A stretch of DNA of 64,000 nucleotides from Lactobacillus selangorensis (GCF_001437205.1 NZ_JQAZ01000005.1:1-64000); one strand, 5' to 3'; shown: positions 51,837 to 60,841, counted from the stretch's first letter. Made by a program: numbers and translations. The notes: generated by a model not told the origin, from the letters alone.

Positions 51837-53231
51837 TTGGCTTATCAAAAAGTAACTGCTATGAATGTTCAAGAATTGGTCGCTTTAACTTCCCCATATC
51901 GAGTCACCACTCAGATTCCTGAGGCAATGACCCATGATGCCTTGAATGTGGTCGCCCACGAGCCTGATGTGATCATCAAGCCCAATAATACGGGTGAAGT
52001 CGCCGCAATTTTACGGTATGCGAATCACCGCAATCTGCCTGTCATCGTACGTGGCGGCGGTTCCGGCTTGAATGGTGCCGATGTTGCCGTTGAAGGCGGC
52101 ATTCTGCTTGATATGCATCGGATGAATCATATTATTGAATTAGATCAGGATAATTTAACACTCACGGTCCAGCCTGGCGTCACAATTCGTGATATCCAGA
52201 CTTACCTTGATAACACCACCTTCTTTTATGCACCTGAACCTGGCCAAGGATTAGATTCAGCGACAATCGGCGGCAATATTGCCACCAACGCCAGCGGGAT
52301 GTGGGGCCTGAAATACGGCGGCACTCGTGAGGCTGTTCGTGGTTTGACCGTTGTTCTGCCCAGCGGCGATACACGTATTCTAGGCGGCAAAATCACTAAA
52401 AATAGTTCTGGCTACGATTTAAAGGACTTGATGATTGGCGCTGAAGGGACATTGGGAATTGTAACCGAGGCCATTTTGAGTTTACGGCCGAAATCACCGG
52501 TTATTAAAAGTGTGCTGCTACCGTTTGACAGTGCCAACCGTGCTATCAGTGTCATCCCGAAAATTCTGCATGCTGGTGTGACACCGACGAGTACCGAATT
52601 CTTCGGACGCCGGATTACCAAGTATTGGGAACAATACGCTGGCAAACAATTTCCAATCCAAATCGGTGCTGCCTATTTGCTGATGGCTTTTGACGGCAAT
52701 CATGATTCCGCCGTCGCAGCGGATATGGCGACGGCCGTCAGCTTATCACAGAATAATGGCGGTCTGGTACCTTATCCACTGGATACACAGGAAAAGTACC
52801 GGCATTTGTGGCGGATTCGGGCCGAATTGCTGCCCGCCATCCAAAACACAACCTCTGAATTGACTGAAGTCGATATTGTGGTGCCCCGTAGCCGGGTTTC
52901 CGAACTGCTCGATTACATCCATGTCGTCGAATACGAAGAACAAGTCCGGCTGCCCAGTATCGGCCATGTCGGCGACGGCAATTTGCACACCTACGTTTGC
53001 CGTGACGGCTTATCTGATACGGAATGGCCGGAAATGCGTGACCTCGTTTTGAAACGGCTTTATGCCAAAGCAGCCGAACTAGGCGGCCAGGTTTCCGGCG
53101 AACACGGCATCGGTTACGATAAGAAAGCTTACTTCACTGATTTTATGGGTACGGATTATCTAAAGTTTTTGAAGAGTGTCAAACAAATCTTCGATCCCAA
53201 CCAGATTCTCAACCCAGGCAAAATTTTTTAA
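51837..53231 (+). CDS. FAD-linked oxidase, GlcD / D-lactate dehydrogenase type
   Basis: 464 residues, VAO-type flavoprotein. The FAD domain shows VRGGGSGLNGADVAV, GLDSATIGGNIATNASGMWGLKYGG and GAEGTLGIVTEA; the C-terminal cap has GHVGDGNLH and SGEHGIGYDKKAYF. Such enzymes oxidise D-lactate or glycolate; no GlcE/GlcF partners adjoin. The start is TTG at 51837, 6 nt after GAGGAGGA; an internal ATG at MNVQEL would lose only eight residues and cannot be excluded. Followed by a terminator at 53277. Confidence 0.9.
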   Translation: MAYQKVTAMNVQELVALTSPYRVTTQIPEAMTHDALNVVAHEPDVIIKPNNTGEVAAILRYANHRNLPVIVRGGGSGLNGADVAVEGGILLDMHRMNHIIELDQDNLTLTVQPGVTIRDIQTYLDNTTFFYAPEPGQGLDSATIGGNIATNASGMWGLKYGGTREAVRGLTVVLPSGDTRILGGKITKNSSGYDLKDLMIGAEGTLGIVTEAILSLRPKSPVIKSVLLPFDSANRAISVIPKILHAGVTPTSTEFFGRRITKYWEQYAGKQFPIQIGAAYLLMAFDGNHDSAVAADMATAVSLSQNNGGLVPYPLDTQEKYRHLWRIRAELLPAIQNTTSELTEVDIVVPRSRVSELLDYIHVVEYEEQVRLPSIGHVGDGNLHTYVCRDGLSDTEWPEMRDLVLKRLYAKAAELGGQVSGEHGIGYDKKAYFTDFMGTDYLKFLKSVKQIFDPNQILNPGKIF

Positions 53232-53276
53232 CCATAACTGCTGCTTAACAGTTAAATTAGAACAAAGCACTTGTAA

Positions 53277-53317
53277 AAGTTTGGGATGAAACGGTTGTTT
53301 TATCGCAAACTTTTTTA
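53277..53317 (+). terminator. terminator of the FAD oxidase gene
   Basis: AAAGTTTG pairs with CAAACTTT and GATGAAAC with GTTTTATC inside it, followed by T6. Confidence 0.8.
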
Positions 53318-53341
53318 AACAATAGATAAAGGAGTTTTGAG

Positions 53342-54616
53342 ATGGAAGCTGAAACAAATCCACAAACACGTGTCATTATTACCGGCGTCAGCCAGCGCCG
53401 TCCCAATTTTGATTATACGATGACCGAATTGGGCGAATTGGCCACAGCCAATGACATGCAGGTCGTTGGCGATCTGCGGCAAATTGCCGACCGTCCAATT
53501 GCGGCGACTTACTTTGGAACGGGTAAAGTAGCTGAAATCAAGGCTTATGCTGAAGAAATGGATGCGGCCGTGATTCTGGTCAATGACGAATTATCCCCTT
53601 CCCAAATCCGCAACCTTGAAAAGGAAACTGGCAAGACAATTATCGATCGCACCCAGCTGATCCTCGATATTTTTGCCAACCGGGCCCAAACGAAACAGGC
53701 CAAATATCAAGTCGAAATCGCTCAGCTGCAGTACCAGCTGCCACGTCTGCATCCATCCGCTAACCGGCTCGATCAGCAGGGCGGCGGCGGTGGACTTGCC
53801 AACCGTGGTGCCGGTGAAACCAAACTGGAAATGAACCGGCGTGTCATCCAAAAACGGATCACCCACTTGCGGCATGCCCTGAAAGAACAAGAAAAAACAC
53901 AGGAAACGCAAAGCCAGCAACGGGCTAAAAGCCAGCTGCCGGTGGTCGCTCTGGTTGGTTATACCAACGCCGGCAAATCGACGACAATGAACGGCCTGCT
54001 TAAGCTGTACAGCGAACATGGTGCTGAGAAACAAGTTTTTACTAAAAATATGCTGTTTGCGACGCTTGATACTAGTGTCCGTGAAATCACGCTGCCGAGC
54101 CATCAAAAGTTCCTGCTCAGCGATACCGTTGGTTTTGTCAGCCGTTTGCCGCATAATTTAGTGGAGGCCTTCAAGGCGACCTTATCTGAAGCTGTCAACG
54201 CCGATCTTATTATCCAAGTCGTTGACTATGCTGATCCGAACTATCATGACATGATCGCCGTCACCGACAAAACGCTGGCCCAAATCGGCGCCGGCGACAT
54301 TCCTCGTATCGACGCCTTCAACAAGGCTGATTTACGGACGGATACACCTTATCCTGAAATCAATGGTAACGAAATTGTTTATTCGGCAACTGATAAAAAA
54401 TCTCTGGCGGAACTCGCCACGCTGATTGAACAAAAAATTGCCGCTCAGTATCCGACATTGACCTACTTGTTCCCCTATACGGATGGGAAGGCCTTATCAG
54501 CTCTCAACGAACACGCCGCCATTCTGAAGCAAGATTACCAGGAAAATGGGACGCTGGTCACGGCACGTATCAATCCGAACAGCCGTGATTACTGGTCTAA
54601 ATATGAAGTTGACTAA
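53342..54616 (+). CDS. hflX: GTPase HflX
   Basis: 424 residues. N-terminal HflX domain (TRVIITGVSQRRPNFDYTMTELGELA ... YFGTGKVAEI ... LSPSQIRNLE), coiled-coil with QLPRLHPSANRLDQQGGGGGLANRGAGETKLE, then a Ras-like G domain: GYTNAGKST, DTVGFV, NKAD. It binds ribosomes and splits stalled or hibernating 70S particles. AAGGAG precedes the ATG by 8 nt. Monocistronic, with own terminator. Confidence 0.96.
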   Translation: MEAETNPQTRVIITGVSQRRPNFDYTMTELGELATANDMQVVGDLRQIADRPIAATYFGTGKVAEIKAYAEEMDAAVILVNDELSPSQIRNLEKETGKTIIDRTQLILDIFANRAQTKQAKYQVEIAQLQYQLPRLHPSANRLDQQGGGGGLANRGAGETKLEMNRRVIQKRITHLRHALKEQEKTQETQSQQRAKSQLPVVALVGYTNAGKSTTMNGLLKLYSEHGAEKQVFTKNMLFATLDTSVREITLPSHQKFLLSDTVGFVSRLPHNLVEAFKATLSEAVNADLIIQVVDYADPNYHDMIAVTDKTLAQIGAGDIPRIDAFNKADLRTDTPYPEINGNEIVYSATDKKSLAELATLIEQKIAAQYPTLTYLFPYTDGKALSALNEHAAILKQDYQENGTLVTARINPNSRDYWSKYEVD

Positions 54617-54625
54617 CGAAGCACC

Positions 54626-54667
54626 TAAAAAGATCCGCCAAACAATTTGGCGGATCTTTTTTAGGCA
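54626..54667. terminator. bidirectional terminator
   Basis: CCTAAAAAGATCCGCCAAA pairs with TTTGGCGGATCTTTTTTAGG around CAA; overlaps the end of the convergent permease gene. Confidence 0.92.
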
Positions 54668-55317
54668 CCCATTCTGCGGTCGAGAATTCTAGAGACCCAT
54701 GACAATGCATAGCAGACAATAAAGTACATCAGCGTCAGCATGACGAACATCGGAACCAAATAGTTGACGTTCTGCCCATAAATAACCTGTGCATGGTAGA
54801 GCAGCTCCGGCAGCAGGATGATTGTCGCTAACGAAGTATCCTTGATTAGCGAGATGAACTGGCTGACAATGGCCGGAATCATCTTTTTAAACGCCTGTGG
54901 TAAAACGATGCGAAACATCGCCTGATGATAGGTCATCCCATTGGCACGTGCGGCTTCCATCTGACCTGAATCGACAGCAAGAATCCCGCTGCGGACGATT
55001 TCGGCCAGCATCGCCGATTCGAAAATCGTTAAAGCAACAACAGAGGAGGTGATTACGCCCAAGCGGACCCCCATTTGCGGCAGTCCAAAGTAAGTGAAAA
55101 ACAGAATCAGCATCAGCGGCAAGTTGCGGATGATATCAATGATAAAGCCGATGATTTTGGAAACATATGGTATCCGTGTGTACCGGATTAGGCCTAAGAA
55201 ACTCCCAATCACAAAGCTGAAGGCAATTGATAAGAGCGAAGCTTCCAAGGTTACCCCTAATCCTTCAAGGAGGTAGCGCATGTTCAGCCATGAATAAGCT
55301 TCAATAAAATTTTGCAT
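54661..55317 (-). CDS. glutamine-type ABC transporter permease (second)
   Basis: 218 residues, five or six helices, with the EAARANGMTYHQAMFRIVLPQAFKKMIPAI cytoplasmic loop that contacts the ATPase in polar amino acid permeases. Forms a pair with the permease upstream. GGAGGGAC precedes the ATG. Last gene of the glnQ-glnH-like-permease-permease operon. Confidence 0.93.
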   Translation of the reverse strand: MQNFIEAYSWLNMRYLLEGLGVTLEASLLSIAFSFVIGSFLGLIRYTRIPYVSKIIGFIIDIIRNLPLMLILFFTYFGLPQMGVRLGVITSSVVALTIFESAMLAEIVRSGILAVDSGQMEAARANGMTYHQAMFRIVLPQAFKKMIPAIVSQFISLIKDTSLATIILLPELLYHAQVIYGQNVNYLVPMFVMLTLMYFIVCYALSWVSRILDRRMGA

Positions 55318-55328
55318 GGTCGTCCCTC

Positions 55329-56006
55329 CTATTCGTTAGCCAGTGCAGAAGCTTCCCGCTCGCCACTGCCAGCGTTCCACTTCTTCTCAAGGTACTGCAT
55401 GAAATAGCTCAGCGGCAAGGTCAGAATCAAGTAAAAGACACCGACCACAATGTAGGCCCCAAATGTATCGAACGTTTGGGCAGCAATCAAGTTGCCTTCG
55501 TACATCAAATCAAAGCCAGCCACGAAAGCCAACACCGATGAATTCTTAACCAAATTGACGAATTGGTTGCCTAACGGCGGAATCACCAATTTAACCGCTT
55601 GCGGAAGCACGATATAACGCATCGCCTGAATGTAAGTCATCCCATTGGCACGTGCGGCCTCCATCTGCCCTGGATCGACGGATTGAATACCGGCTCGCAC
55701 TGTCTCAGCGATAAATGAAGACGTGTAAATGGTCAGTGCGAGTGTTCCAGCCGTAAAGCCGGATAATTTGGCGGCAAATAACGGCACAATCACATAGAAG
55801 AATAACGCAATGATCAGCAGCGGAATGTTCCGGAAAAATTCGACATAGATTCGGCCGATCAGATGCAGCACCCGATTGTGGCTAATCTCAAGCAGTGCGA
55901 ACAGCGTTCCTAAGATTAAACTGCCGACTAAGGCGATCAGGCTCGAACCCAAGGTGATTTTGAGGCCTTCAAGTAATTGCGGCCAAAAATGAATGAACAT
56001 CGACAT
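55329..56006 (-). CDS. glutamine-type ABC transporter permease (first)
   Basis: 225 residues, with the EAARANGMTYIQAMRYIVLPQAVKLVIPPLGNQF loop and LEISHNRVLHLIGRIYVEFFRNIPLLI typical of GlnM/HisM-type permeases. It starts 2 nt after the binding-protein stop, so translation is coupled. Confidence 0.93.
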   Translation of the reverse strand: MSMFIHFWPQLLEGLKITLGSSLIALVGSLILGTLFALLEISHNRVLHLIGRIYVEFFRNIPLLIIALFFYVIVPLFAAKLSGFTAGTLALTIYTSSFIAETVRAGIQSVDPGQMEAARANGMTYIQAMRYIVLPQAVKLVIPPLGNQFVNLVKNSSVLAFVAGFDLMYEGNLIAAQTFDTFGAYIVVGVFYLILTLPLSYFMQYLEKKWNAGSGEREASALANE

Positions 56007-56008
56007 CG

Positions 56009-56848
56009 TTATTCCCCTCCAATCGTAGCGTCACTCGCTTTAAAACCAGGCACATTTCCGAACCATTTTTGCACAATCCGCTGATATTCACCGTTTTTAA
56101 CGAGTTGTTTCAAGGCCGTGTTGACATGGTCCGTAAATTCAGTCTGACCTTTGTTAGCAGCAACCGCATAGGGTTCATCGAAGAACGAACCGCCAGTGAC
56201 CACAAACCGATTATCCTGCGTCGACATCCCGTATAAAATGGCATTATCAGATGTCATTGCCACCCCTTGGCCGGCTTTCAAAGCCGTAAAAGCCTGACTA
56301 GCATCGGATAACTGGATTACCTTGGCCTGCGGGGCCGCCTTTTTGATATTCTCGACCGAATCGGAGCCTTGGACCCCAATCACCACGTCGCCTTTTTTCA
56401 AATCTTTGACACTATGAATCCGACTGCCTTTTTTGACCAATAATGCCTGGCCGGCTTGGAAATAAGTATCTGAAAAAGCGACTTGTTTTTCACGTTCTTT
56501 TGTCACCGACATCGTCGCAGCAATCGCATCGATATTGCCGCTTTTCAACATCGGCACACGCGTATTGCTGGTTACTTGCACAAATTTAGCCTGACTATTT
56601 TTACCCAGCATCTGTTGCGTTACTGCTTTCGCAATATCGACATCAAAGCCTTTGATTTGGCTGTCTTTGACATCCATCAGCCCGAACAGCCGTGTATCGG
56701 CCTTCACACCCCAAGTGATCGTCTTAGTCTGCTGCACGTGCTGCCACGTGTTTTCATCGGCCAGCGATGTACCGCAGCCGGCCAGACTGACAAGCAGCAA
56801 CAGCAGCAAGCTGAGCAGCCCCAGCTGTTTCCATTTTCTTTTCATCAT
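56009..56848 (-). CDS. amino acid-binding lipoprotein
   Basis: 279 residues. Lipobox SLAGC (Cys25) after a long Leu-rich core, then a type II periplasmic-binding-protein-like fold: TRLFGLMDVKDSQIKGFDVDIAKAV, AIAATMSVTKEREKQVAFSDTYFQAGQALLVKKG and VIGVQGSDSVENIK. Binds glutamine or glutamate outside the membrane for the transporter; substrate assigned from family only. GGAGG precedes the ATG. Confidence 0.92.
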   Translation of the reverse strand: MMKRKWKQLGLLSLLLLLLVSLAGCGTSLADENTWQHVQQTKTITWGVKADTRLFGLMDVKDSQIKGFDVDIAKAVTQQMLGKNSQAKFVQVTSNTRVPMLKSGNIDAIAATMSVTKEREKQVAFSDTYFQAGQALLVKKGSRIHSVKDLKKGDVVIGVQGSDSVENIKKAAPQAKVIQLSDASQAFTALKAGQGVAMTSDNAILYGMSTQDNRFVVTGGSFFDEPYAVAANKGQTEFTDHVNTALKQLVKNGEYQRIVQKWFGNVPGFKASDATIGGE

Positions 56849-56863
56849 GACGACCTCCTTTGG

Positions 56864-57598
56864 CTAGTGAATGATCTTGCTGAGAAACTCCTGTGCACGT
56901 GGTTCCTGCGGATGTTCGAAAAAGCCCTTCACATCGGTTTCATCTTCGAGAATCTTGCCGTCATCCATGAAGATGATTCGATCGCCCACTTCCTTAGCAA
57001 AACCCATTTCATGGGTGACGACCACCATCGTCATGCCCTGTTTGGCGATTTTCTTCATGACGTCTAAAACGTCTCCAATCATTTCAGGGTCTAAGGCCGA
57101 TGTCGGTTCATCAAACAAGATGGCTTTCGGTTTCATCGCTAAACTGCGCGCAATGGCCACTCGCTGCTTCTGGCCCCCCGATAACATGCTAGGATAACTG
57201 TTAGCTTTGCTGTCAAGCCCAACCATTTCCAACAGTTGATGTGCTTCAGCTTCCACTTCAGCCTTGGGACGCTTCAAGACGATCAGCGGCGCTAACGTGA
57301 TGTTTTCAAGGACCGTTTTATTGGCGTATAAATTAAAATGCTGGAACACCATGCCGACATTTTTGCGAATTTTGTTCATATTCGTATGTGGATCAGCGAG
57401 ATCAAAGTTATCCACAATCAGCTGGCCGGAGGAGATACTCTCCAGTCCATCGATCGTGCGCAGCAGCGTGCTCTTTCCAGAGCCCGAAGGACCAATAATG
57501 GTCACCACTTCTTTGTTATCAATGTGCAGATTGATATCTTTAAGGGCGTGAAACTTTCCGTAATACTTTTCAACGTCGTGAAACTCGATCATAGACAT
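56864..57598 (-). CDS. glnQ: glutamine-type ABC transporter ATPase
   Basis: 244 residues. Walker [13 protein letters not shown], signature [15 protein letters not shown], Walker [15 protein letters not shown]; the sequence fits the polar amino acid uptake subfamily closely. First gene of a four-gene importer operon. GGAGGG lies 7 nt before the ATG. Confidence 0.94.
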   Translation of the reverse strand: MSMIEFHDVEKYYGKFHALKDINLHIDNKEVVTIIGPSGSGKSTLLRTIDGLESISSGQLIVDNFDLADPHTNMNKIRKNVGMVFQHFNLYANKTVLENITLAPLIVLKRPKAEVEAEAHQLLEMVGLDSKANSYPSMLSGGQKQRVAIARSLAMKPKAILFDEPTSALDPEMIGDVLDVMKKIAKQGMTMVVVTHEMGFAKEVGDRIIFMDDGKILEDETDVKGFFEHPQEPRAQEFLSKIIH

Positions 57599-57694
57599 GG
57601 CGAGTCCCTCCTTTTGATAGTTTCTTATTGTTTGTTCTTACAATTCTAACGGATTGCTCATTGATACGCAAGCTAAATATTTAAAAAGGGCATA

Positions 57695-57730
57695 AAAATA
57701 GCATTCGCACTTGATAAATGCGAATGCTAA
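57695..57730 (-). terminator. terminator
   Basis: Minus strand: AGCATTCGCA pairs with TGCGAATGCT around TTTATCAAG, then ATTTTTA. It follows the gene at 57745. Confidence 0.8.
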
Positions 57731-57744
57731 GTCTTATTTTCCTC

Positions 57745-58554
57745 TCATTTTTCTTGATAAGCCACCTGTACTGCAATGGCATACGGCTCGCTGCCTTCGA
57801 CGATGCCGGAACGGCCGGCAATTTTATAAGGACCGCCAGTGATGTATGCATTTGCCAATGCTAGGTTGAACTTTTCTTCGGCTTCACGGACACTGGTCAT
57901 CCCGATAGCGGTCAAGTGACCGACGGGCTTGGCATCCATGCTGTTCATGCCGGCATAAACAACTGGCAGACGGCCTTCGAATTTCAAAGTATAGTATGGC
58001 AGCTGTACCCCAGCCTGACCAAGGGCATAGAACGGTTTCGCTGTTTTATGGGCTTCGGCATAAATCTCACGATCGGATAAACCATCGTAGTTCAAACTCA
58101 AGTAACCGTTTTGGACCAAGGTTTGTGCGAATTGATCGATTGTTGCCTGTTCTTCTGGCGAAGAGACCAAGGTGCTGGGCAGGACATGCTGATCGTTGAA
58201 TAGCCCTGCCGCAGGTACGACCGGCTGTTTAACCATGCGTGCAGCTCGTTGATCGGCAGTTGCTTGCTGTGGTGGACCGCCTAAGAGCTGCTCGACTTTC
58301 GGTGAAATGTCCCACTTCGTCGTTTTATCGGTAAAGTAATAGAGAAAATTAAGGACCGAAAAGTAAAGCAGCAACAGGAACAGCAAGACAAACAGAATCC
58401 ACCGGAACCGCCCATTTTGAAAGGCTAAGACAGCGGCATACAAAAAGTAAAAGTTGGCAAAAAAACCGACGATGGTAAAGAGGCGATTTTTGAGCTTTGT
58501 ATTGAAATTAAAGTAGCCCAAAAACTGGTTGACCAAACTCAAAAAACCAAGCAT
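57745..58554 (-). CDS. membrane protein, possibly DUF6681-like
   Basis: 269 residues. Two or three hydrophobic segments (residues 25-45 and 50-75: FFANFYFLYAAVLAF and WILFVLLFLLLLYFSVLNFLYYF), then a soluble C-terminal domain with conserved-looking PYYTLKFEGRLPVVYAGMNSM and AIGMTSVREAEEKF. The layout recalls DUF6681, a lactobacillar family, but this is from memory. It starts 15 nt after the Ser/Thr-rich gene and is probably cotranscribed with it. Confidence 0.75.
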   Translation of the reverse strand: MLGFLSLVNQFLGYFNFNTKLKNRLFTIVGFFANFYFLYAAVLAFQNGRFRWILFVLLFLLLLYFSVLNFLYYFTDKTTKWDISPKVEQLLGGPPQQATADQRAARMVKQPVVPAAGLFNDQHVLPSTLVSSPEEQATIDQFAQTLVQNGYLSLNYDGLSDREIYAEAHKTAKPFYALGQAGVQLPYYTLKFEGRLPVVYAGMNSMDAKPVGHLTAIGMTSVREAEEKFNLALANAYITGGPYKIAGRSGIVEGSEPYAIAVQVAYQEK

Positions 58555-58569
58555 ACAATCGTCTCCTTT

Positions 58570-59118
58570 CTATTGACCGCTGGCATTCGTGGCCGCAGTT
58601 GTTCCCTGCTGGGTCGATGTTGCAACGGTATTATTATTAGTTGTCGCAGCGGAACTTGAAGTGGCGGCACTACTGCTGCCAGTCGAGCCGGTATTGGTCC
58701 CATCATCGGTAGTCCCAGTTTGATTTTGAGTGGTGCCGTTATTTGTATTATCAGTGGTATTGCCAGTATTCGTCCCAGTGTCGGTTGAAGTTGAATCGGC
58801 AGTTGTTGCCGAACTCGATGTAGCATCCGGCTGCTGACTGGTCTCTGTATCTGGCGTTGATTGCTGGTCATCAGAAGTGGCATCTGGTGCCGATGATTGA
58901 TCATCCGAAGAAGAGGATGCAGCCGGTTTGCTGGGCGCAGATGTTGATGAGGAGGTGGTCGTCGCAGGCGTGTTCTTTTTTTCGACACTTGCGGTCGGTG
59001 TCCCACCAGCCTGAGTCACGTTCCCTTTGTTGACGACAAAGATGTTGGTGGCACTTAAAGCTAAAATAAGTGAAATAATGGCTGCCGGCGTTAACAGCGG
59101 CGGCGTACGATAGGCCAT
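58570..59118 (-). CDS. Ser/Thr-rich exported or anchored protein
   Basis: 182 residues. One N-terminal hydrophobic segment (AAIISLILALSATNIFVV) and then about 150 residues of Ser, Thr, Asn, Gln, Asp and Gly with no structure expected. No LPXTG motif, so it is probably held by the uncleaved N-terminal helix with the tail outside, perhaps glycosylated. The Arg/Pro-rich translation of the opposite-phase frame in the same region is an artefact of this low complexity. Downstream of zur by 94 nt. Confidence 0.75.
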   Translation of the reverse strand: MAYRTPPLLTPAAIISLILALSATNIFVVNKGNVTQAGGTPTASVEKKNTPATTTSSSTSAPSKPAASSSSDDQSSAPDATSDDQQSTPDTETSQQPDATSSSATTADSTSTDTGTNTGNTTDNTNNGTTQNQTGTTDDGTNTGSTGSSSAATSSSAATTNNNTVATSTQQGTTAATNASGQ

Positions 59119-59211
59119 AGATAATCCTCCGTTTCATTCATTCAATAAAACCATTGTACCCTGAATTTGTAACGAGAAAAGGACAAATTCATTAAGAAAC
59201 GATAAAGGTTC

Positions 59212-59652
59212 CTAACTGGCGGCCTTCAGCTTCTTTTGGCAATCCGGACACAAACCATACATTTCGATGCGATGCCCATCGATTTCATAACCCGGCAGCT
59301 GGTCGGTAAAGAAATCAATCGGGCACATCTTCAGTTCAGTCACCTTGCCGCAATTGCGGCAGATGAAATGATGATGGTGCGGTTGCTCGAAGTCGCATTG
59401 AAATTTGACCCGCGCCTGTTCGCCCTCTTCTTGTTCCTCTAAAATACCGGCTTCGACAAATTCTTTGACGTTGCGATAAATCGTATTGTGGCTCATGCCG
59501 GGATAACGTTTGCGCATATAGGCATCCAGCGCTGTTACTGTAATGTAATGATCTTGAAACTGACTTAAATAATTGATCAGGTCCCGTCGCTGGCTCGTCA
59601 GACGGTAGCCGTGTTTTTTTAATAAGGCTAAGGCCGAATTTTCGGTTGTCAT
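59212..59652 (-). CDS. zur: Fur-family regulator, Zur type
   Basis: 146 residues. Winged helix (TSQRRDLINYLSQ ... MSHNTIYRNVKEFVEAGIL) followed by a metal-binding dimerisation domain with HHHHF, CRNC and CPDC; the two CxxC pairs make the structural zinc site. A Zur box lies just upstream (59706-59732), so it is likely to repress its own gene when zinc is sufficient. It is more likely Zur than Fur or PerR because of that box; the protein alone does not decide it. GGGGATGCC precedes the ATG. Confidence 0.85.
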   Translation of the reverse strand: MTTENSALALLKKHGYRLTSQRRDLINYLSQFQDHYITVTALDAYMRKRYPGMSHNTIYRNVKEFVEAGILEEQEEGEQARVKFQCDFEQPHHHHFICRNCGKVTELKMCPIDFFTDQLPGYEIDGHRIEMYGLCPDCQKKLKAAS

Positions 59653-59705
59653 AATCGGCATCCCCTTTTCTTGACAATCTGCTGAATCTTTTTATAATAA
59701 GCACT

Positions 59706-59732
59706 AATAAATCGTAATCGCTACGATTTATT
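59706..59732. promoter_or_regulatory. Zur box
   Basis: AATAAATCGTA and TACGATTTATT form an 11-bp dyad with a 5-nt centre. Its core matches the Bacillus Zur consensus TCGTAATNATTACGA at 13 of 15 positions. It lies between zur and the divergent small basic gene. Confidence 0.85.
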
Positions 59733-59785
59733 TTATTGTAGCATATCTGAACGAATGCAACAATTTGAATAAGGAGGCGCCTATT

Positions 59786-59911
59786 ATGGCTGAAAAAAAT
59801 GATTACAGTAGTGCTTTACGGCGTTTGAAGAGTCGCAACAAACGGACCAAAGGGCGTGCCCTCAAGGTCATCAAAGAATTAAAACAAAAGCGCAGTAAAA
59901 AACGGGTTTAA
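59786..59911 (+). CDS. 41-residue very basic protein, divergent from zur
   Basis: Reads MAEKNDYSSALRRLKSRN then KRTKGRALKVIKELKQKR and ends SKKRV; about 40% Lys/Arg, probably helical. AAGGAGGCG lies 6 nt before the ATG and a terminator follows at once, so it is a real gene. Zur-controlled small basic proteins are usually zinc-free ribosomal protein paralogues (bL33, bS14, bL31), but this is not one of them that I can recognise. It would suit RNA or ribosome binding; that is inference. Confidence 0.75.
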   Translation: MAEKNDYSSALRRLKSRNKRTKGRALKVIKELKQKRSKKRV

Positions 59912-59916
59912 TTGAA

Positions 59917-59957
59917 GCAAAAACGGGACAGAATTCGACTTCTGTTCCGTTTTTTTA
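59917..59957 (+). terminator. terminator of the small basic gene
   Basis: AAAAACGGGACAGAA pairs with TTCTGTTCCGTTTTTT (one mismatch) around TTCGAC. Confidence 0.85.
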
Positions 59958-60042
59958 CATATTGTGAGCACAAAACTTGCAATCAAGAAAACGGTTTCGT
60001 ATAATAAAAACCATCGAGTTAGTGACAAGGAGGTCCTTACTG

Positions 60043-60240
60043 ATGCAATTTGGAAATTATAGTTCAGCTTGGTATTGGATGGCATTGGATACCCAGAAAC
60101 AAGTTTTTTATGCCACATCGAAAGCACAACCAGATTTGACGGCTGAAGGAATCACCGTTGATGATGCCGTTAAAAATCTGATTACTTTGGTGCAGCAAAA
60201 CTCTGCTAAATCCAACTTAGCTACTAAAACCACTGCTTAA
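60043..60240 (+). CDS. small unknown protein, 65 residues
   Basis: MQFGNYSSAWYWMALDTQ start, aromatic-rich first half, then AEGITVDDAVKNLITLVQQN helix. No family recognised. CAAGGAGG lies 8 nt before the ATG; a longer frame from 59977 has no site. Terminator follows. Confidence 0.75.
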   Translation: MQFGNYSSAWYWMALDTQKQVFYATSKAQPDLTAEGITVDDAVKNLITLVQQNSAKSNLATKTTA

Positions 60241-60271
60241 AAAAGTCCGGCTCACGAGTCGGATTTTTTTA
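60239..60271. terminator. bidirectional terminator
   Basis: AAAAAAGTCCGGCTC pairs with GAGTCGGATTTTTTT (one mismatch) around AC. Confidence 0.85.
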
Positions 60272-60841
60272 TTGCAATTTTTTTTGCGCCTGCACCACGA
60301 TGGCATCAATCTGCTGACGTGCTGTTGTCCGGTCATCGTTGACAATCACATGGGCATACGGTTTCAAGGGCGCTGGCAAAGCCAAATCACGCCGATATTC
60401 AGGACTCGCTAAGCGTTCGGCCACCATTTGCTGTGCATCACCCCGTTGCAGCATCCGTTTTCGGAGCAGCTGCGGCTCATGCACGGTCAGAAACAGCAAG
60501 AGAATCTCATTCGGATTTAGCGTCTGCAAGTAAGTTTCAGCGCCCTTTGTATCAAGCACGATGCTGACGAGATTGCTTTTTTGCCAAGCTAAATCTAATG
60601 CTTCATGCGACGAACCGTATTGATAGTTAGAATAGGTCACATGTTCAATATAGTGTTTCGTTTTAAAAGAAGCCGGCGTTTCAAAATAATAGGCTGCCCC
60701 ATCCTGTTCATGCGGCCGTTTAGGACGGGTCGTGTGGGTGATTACACGTGGAATCCCATAATGTGCCCGCAAGTACTGGCTGACCGATGTTTTGCCCGTT
60801 CCAGCTGCTCCTGTGATAATAATCAATTGATGTCCTGCCAT
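60269..60841 (-). CDS. guanylate-kinase-like P-loop protein
   Basis: 190 residues. P-loop GAAGTGKTSVSQ; THTTRPKRPHEQDGAAYYF corresponds to the GMP-binding RPxRxGExDG..Y.F motif of guanylate kinase, and YSNYQYGSSHEAL to the NYYGT segment. Several residues deviate (HEQ for GE, SSHEAL for T), and the length is short of typical Gmk (about 205). It may be a paralogue with altered nucleotide use, or a true kinase. No ribosomal neighbour gene such as rpoZ, usual next to gmk, is present. Confidence 0.8.
   Translation of the reverse strand: MAGHQLIIITGAAGTGKTSVSQYLRAHYGIPRVITHTTRPKRPHEQDGAAYYFETPASFKTKHYIEHVTYSNYQYGSSHEALDLAWQKSNLVSIVLDTKGAETYLQTLNPNEILLLFLTVHEPQLLRKRMLQRGDAQQMVAERLASPEYRRDLALPAPLKPYAHVIVNDDRTTARQQIDAIVVQAQKKLQ

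Noticed and set aside
58539-59006. 155-residue Arg/Pro/Gln-rich reading frame on the minus strand
   Set aside because: It is the alternative reading of the repetitive Ser/Thr-rich gene; no ribosome site and unnatural composition.
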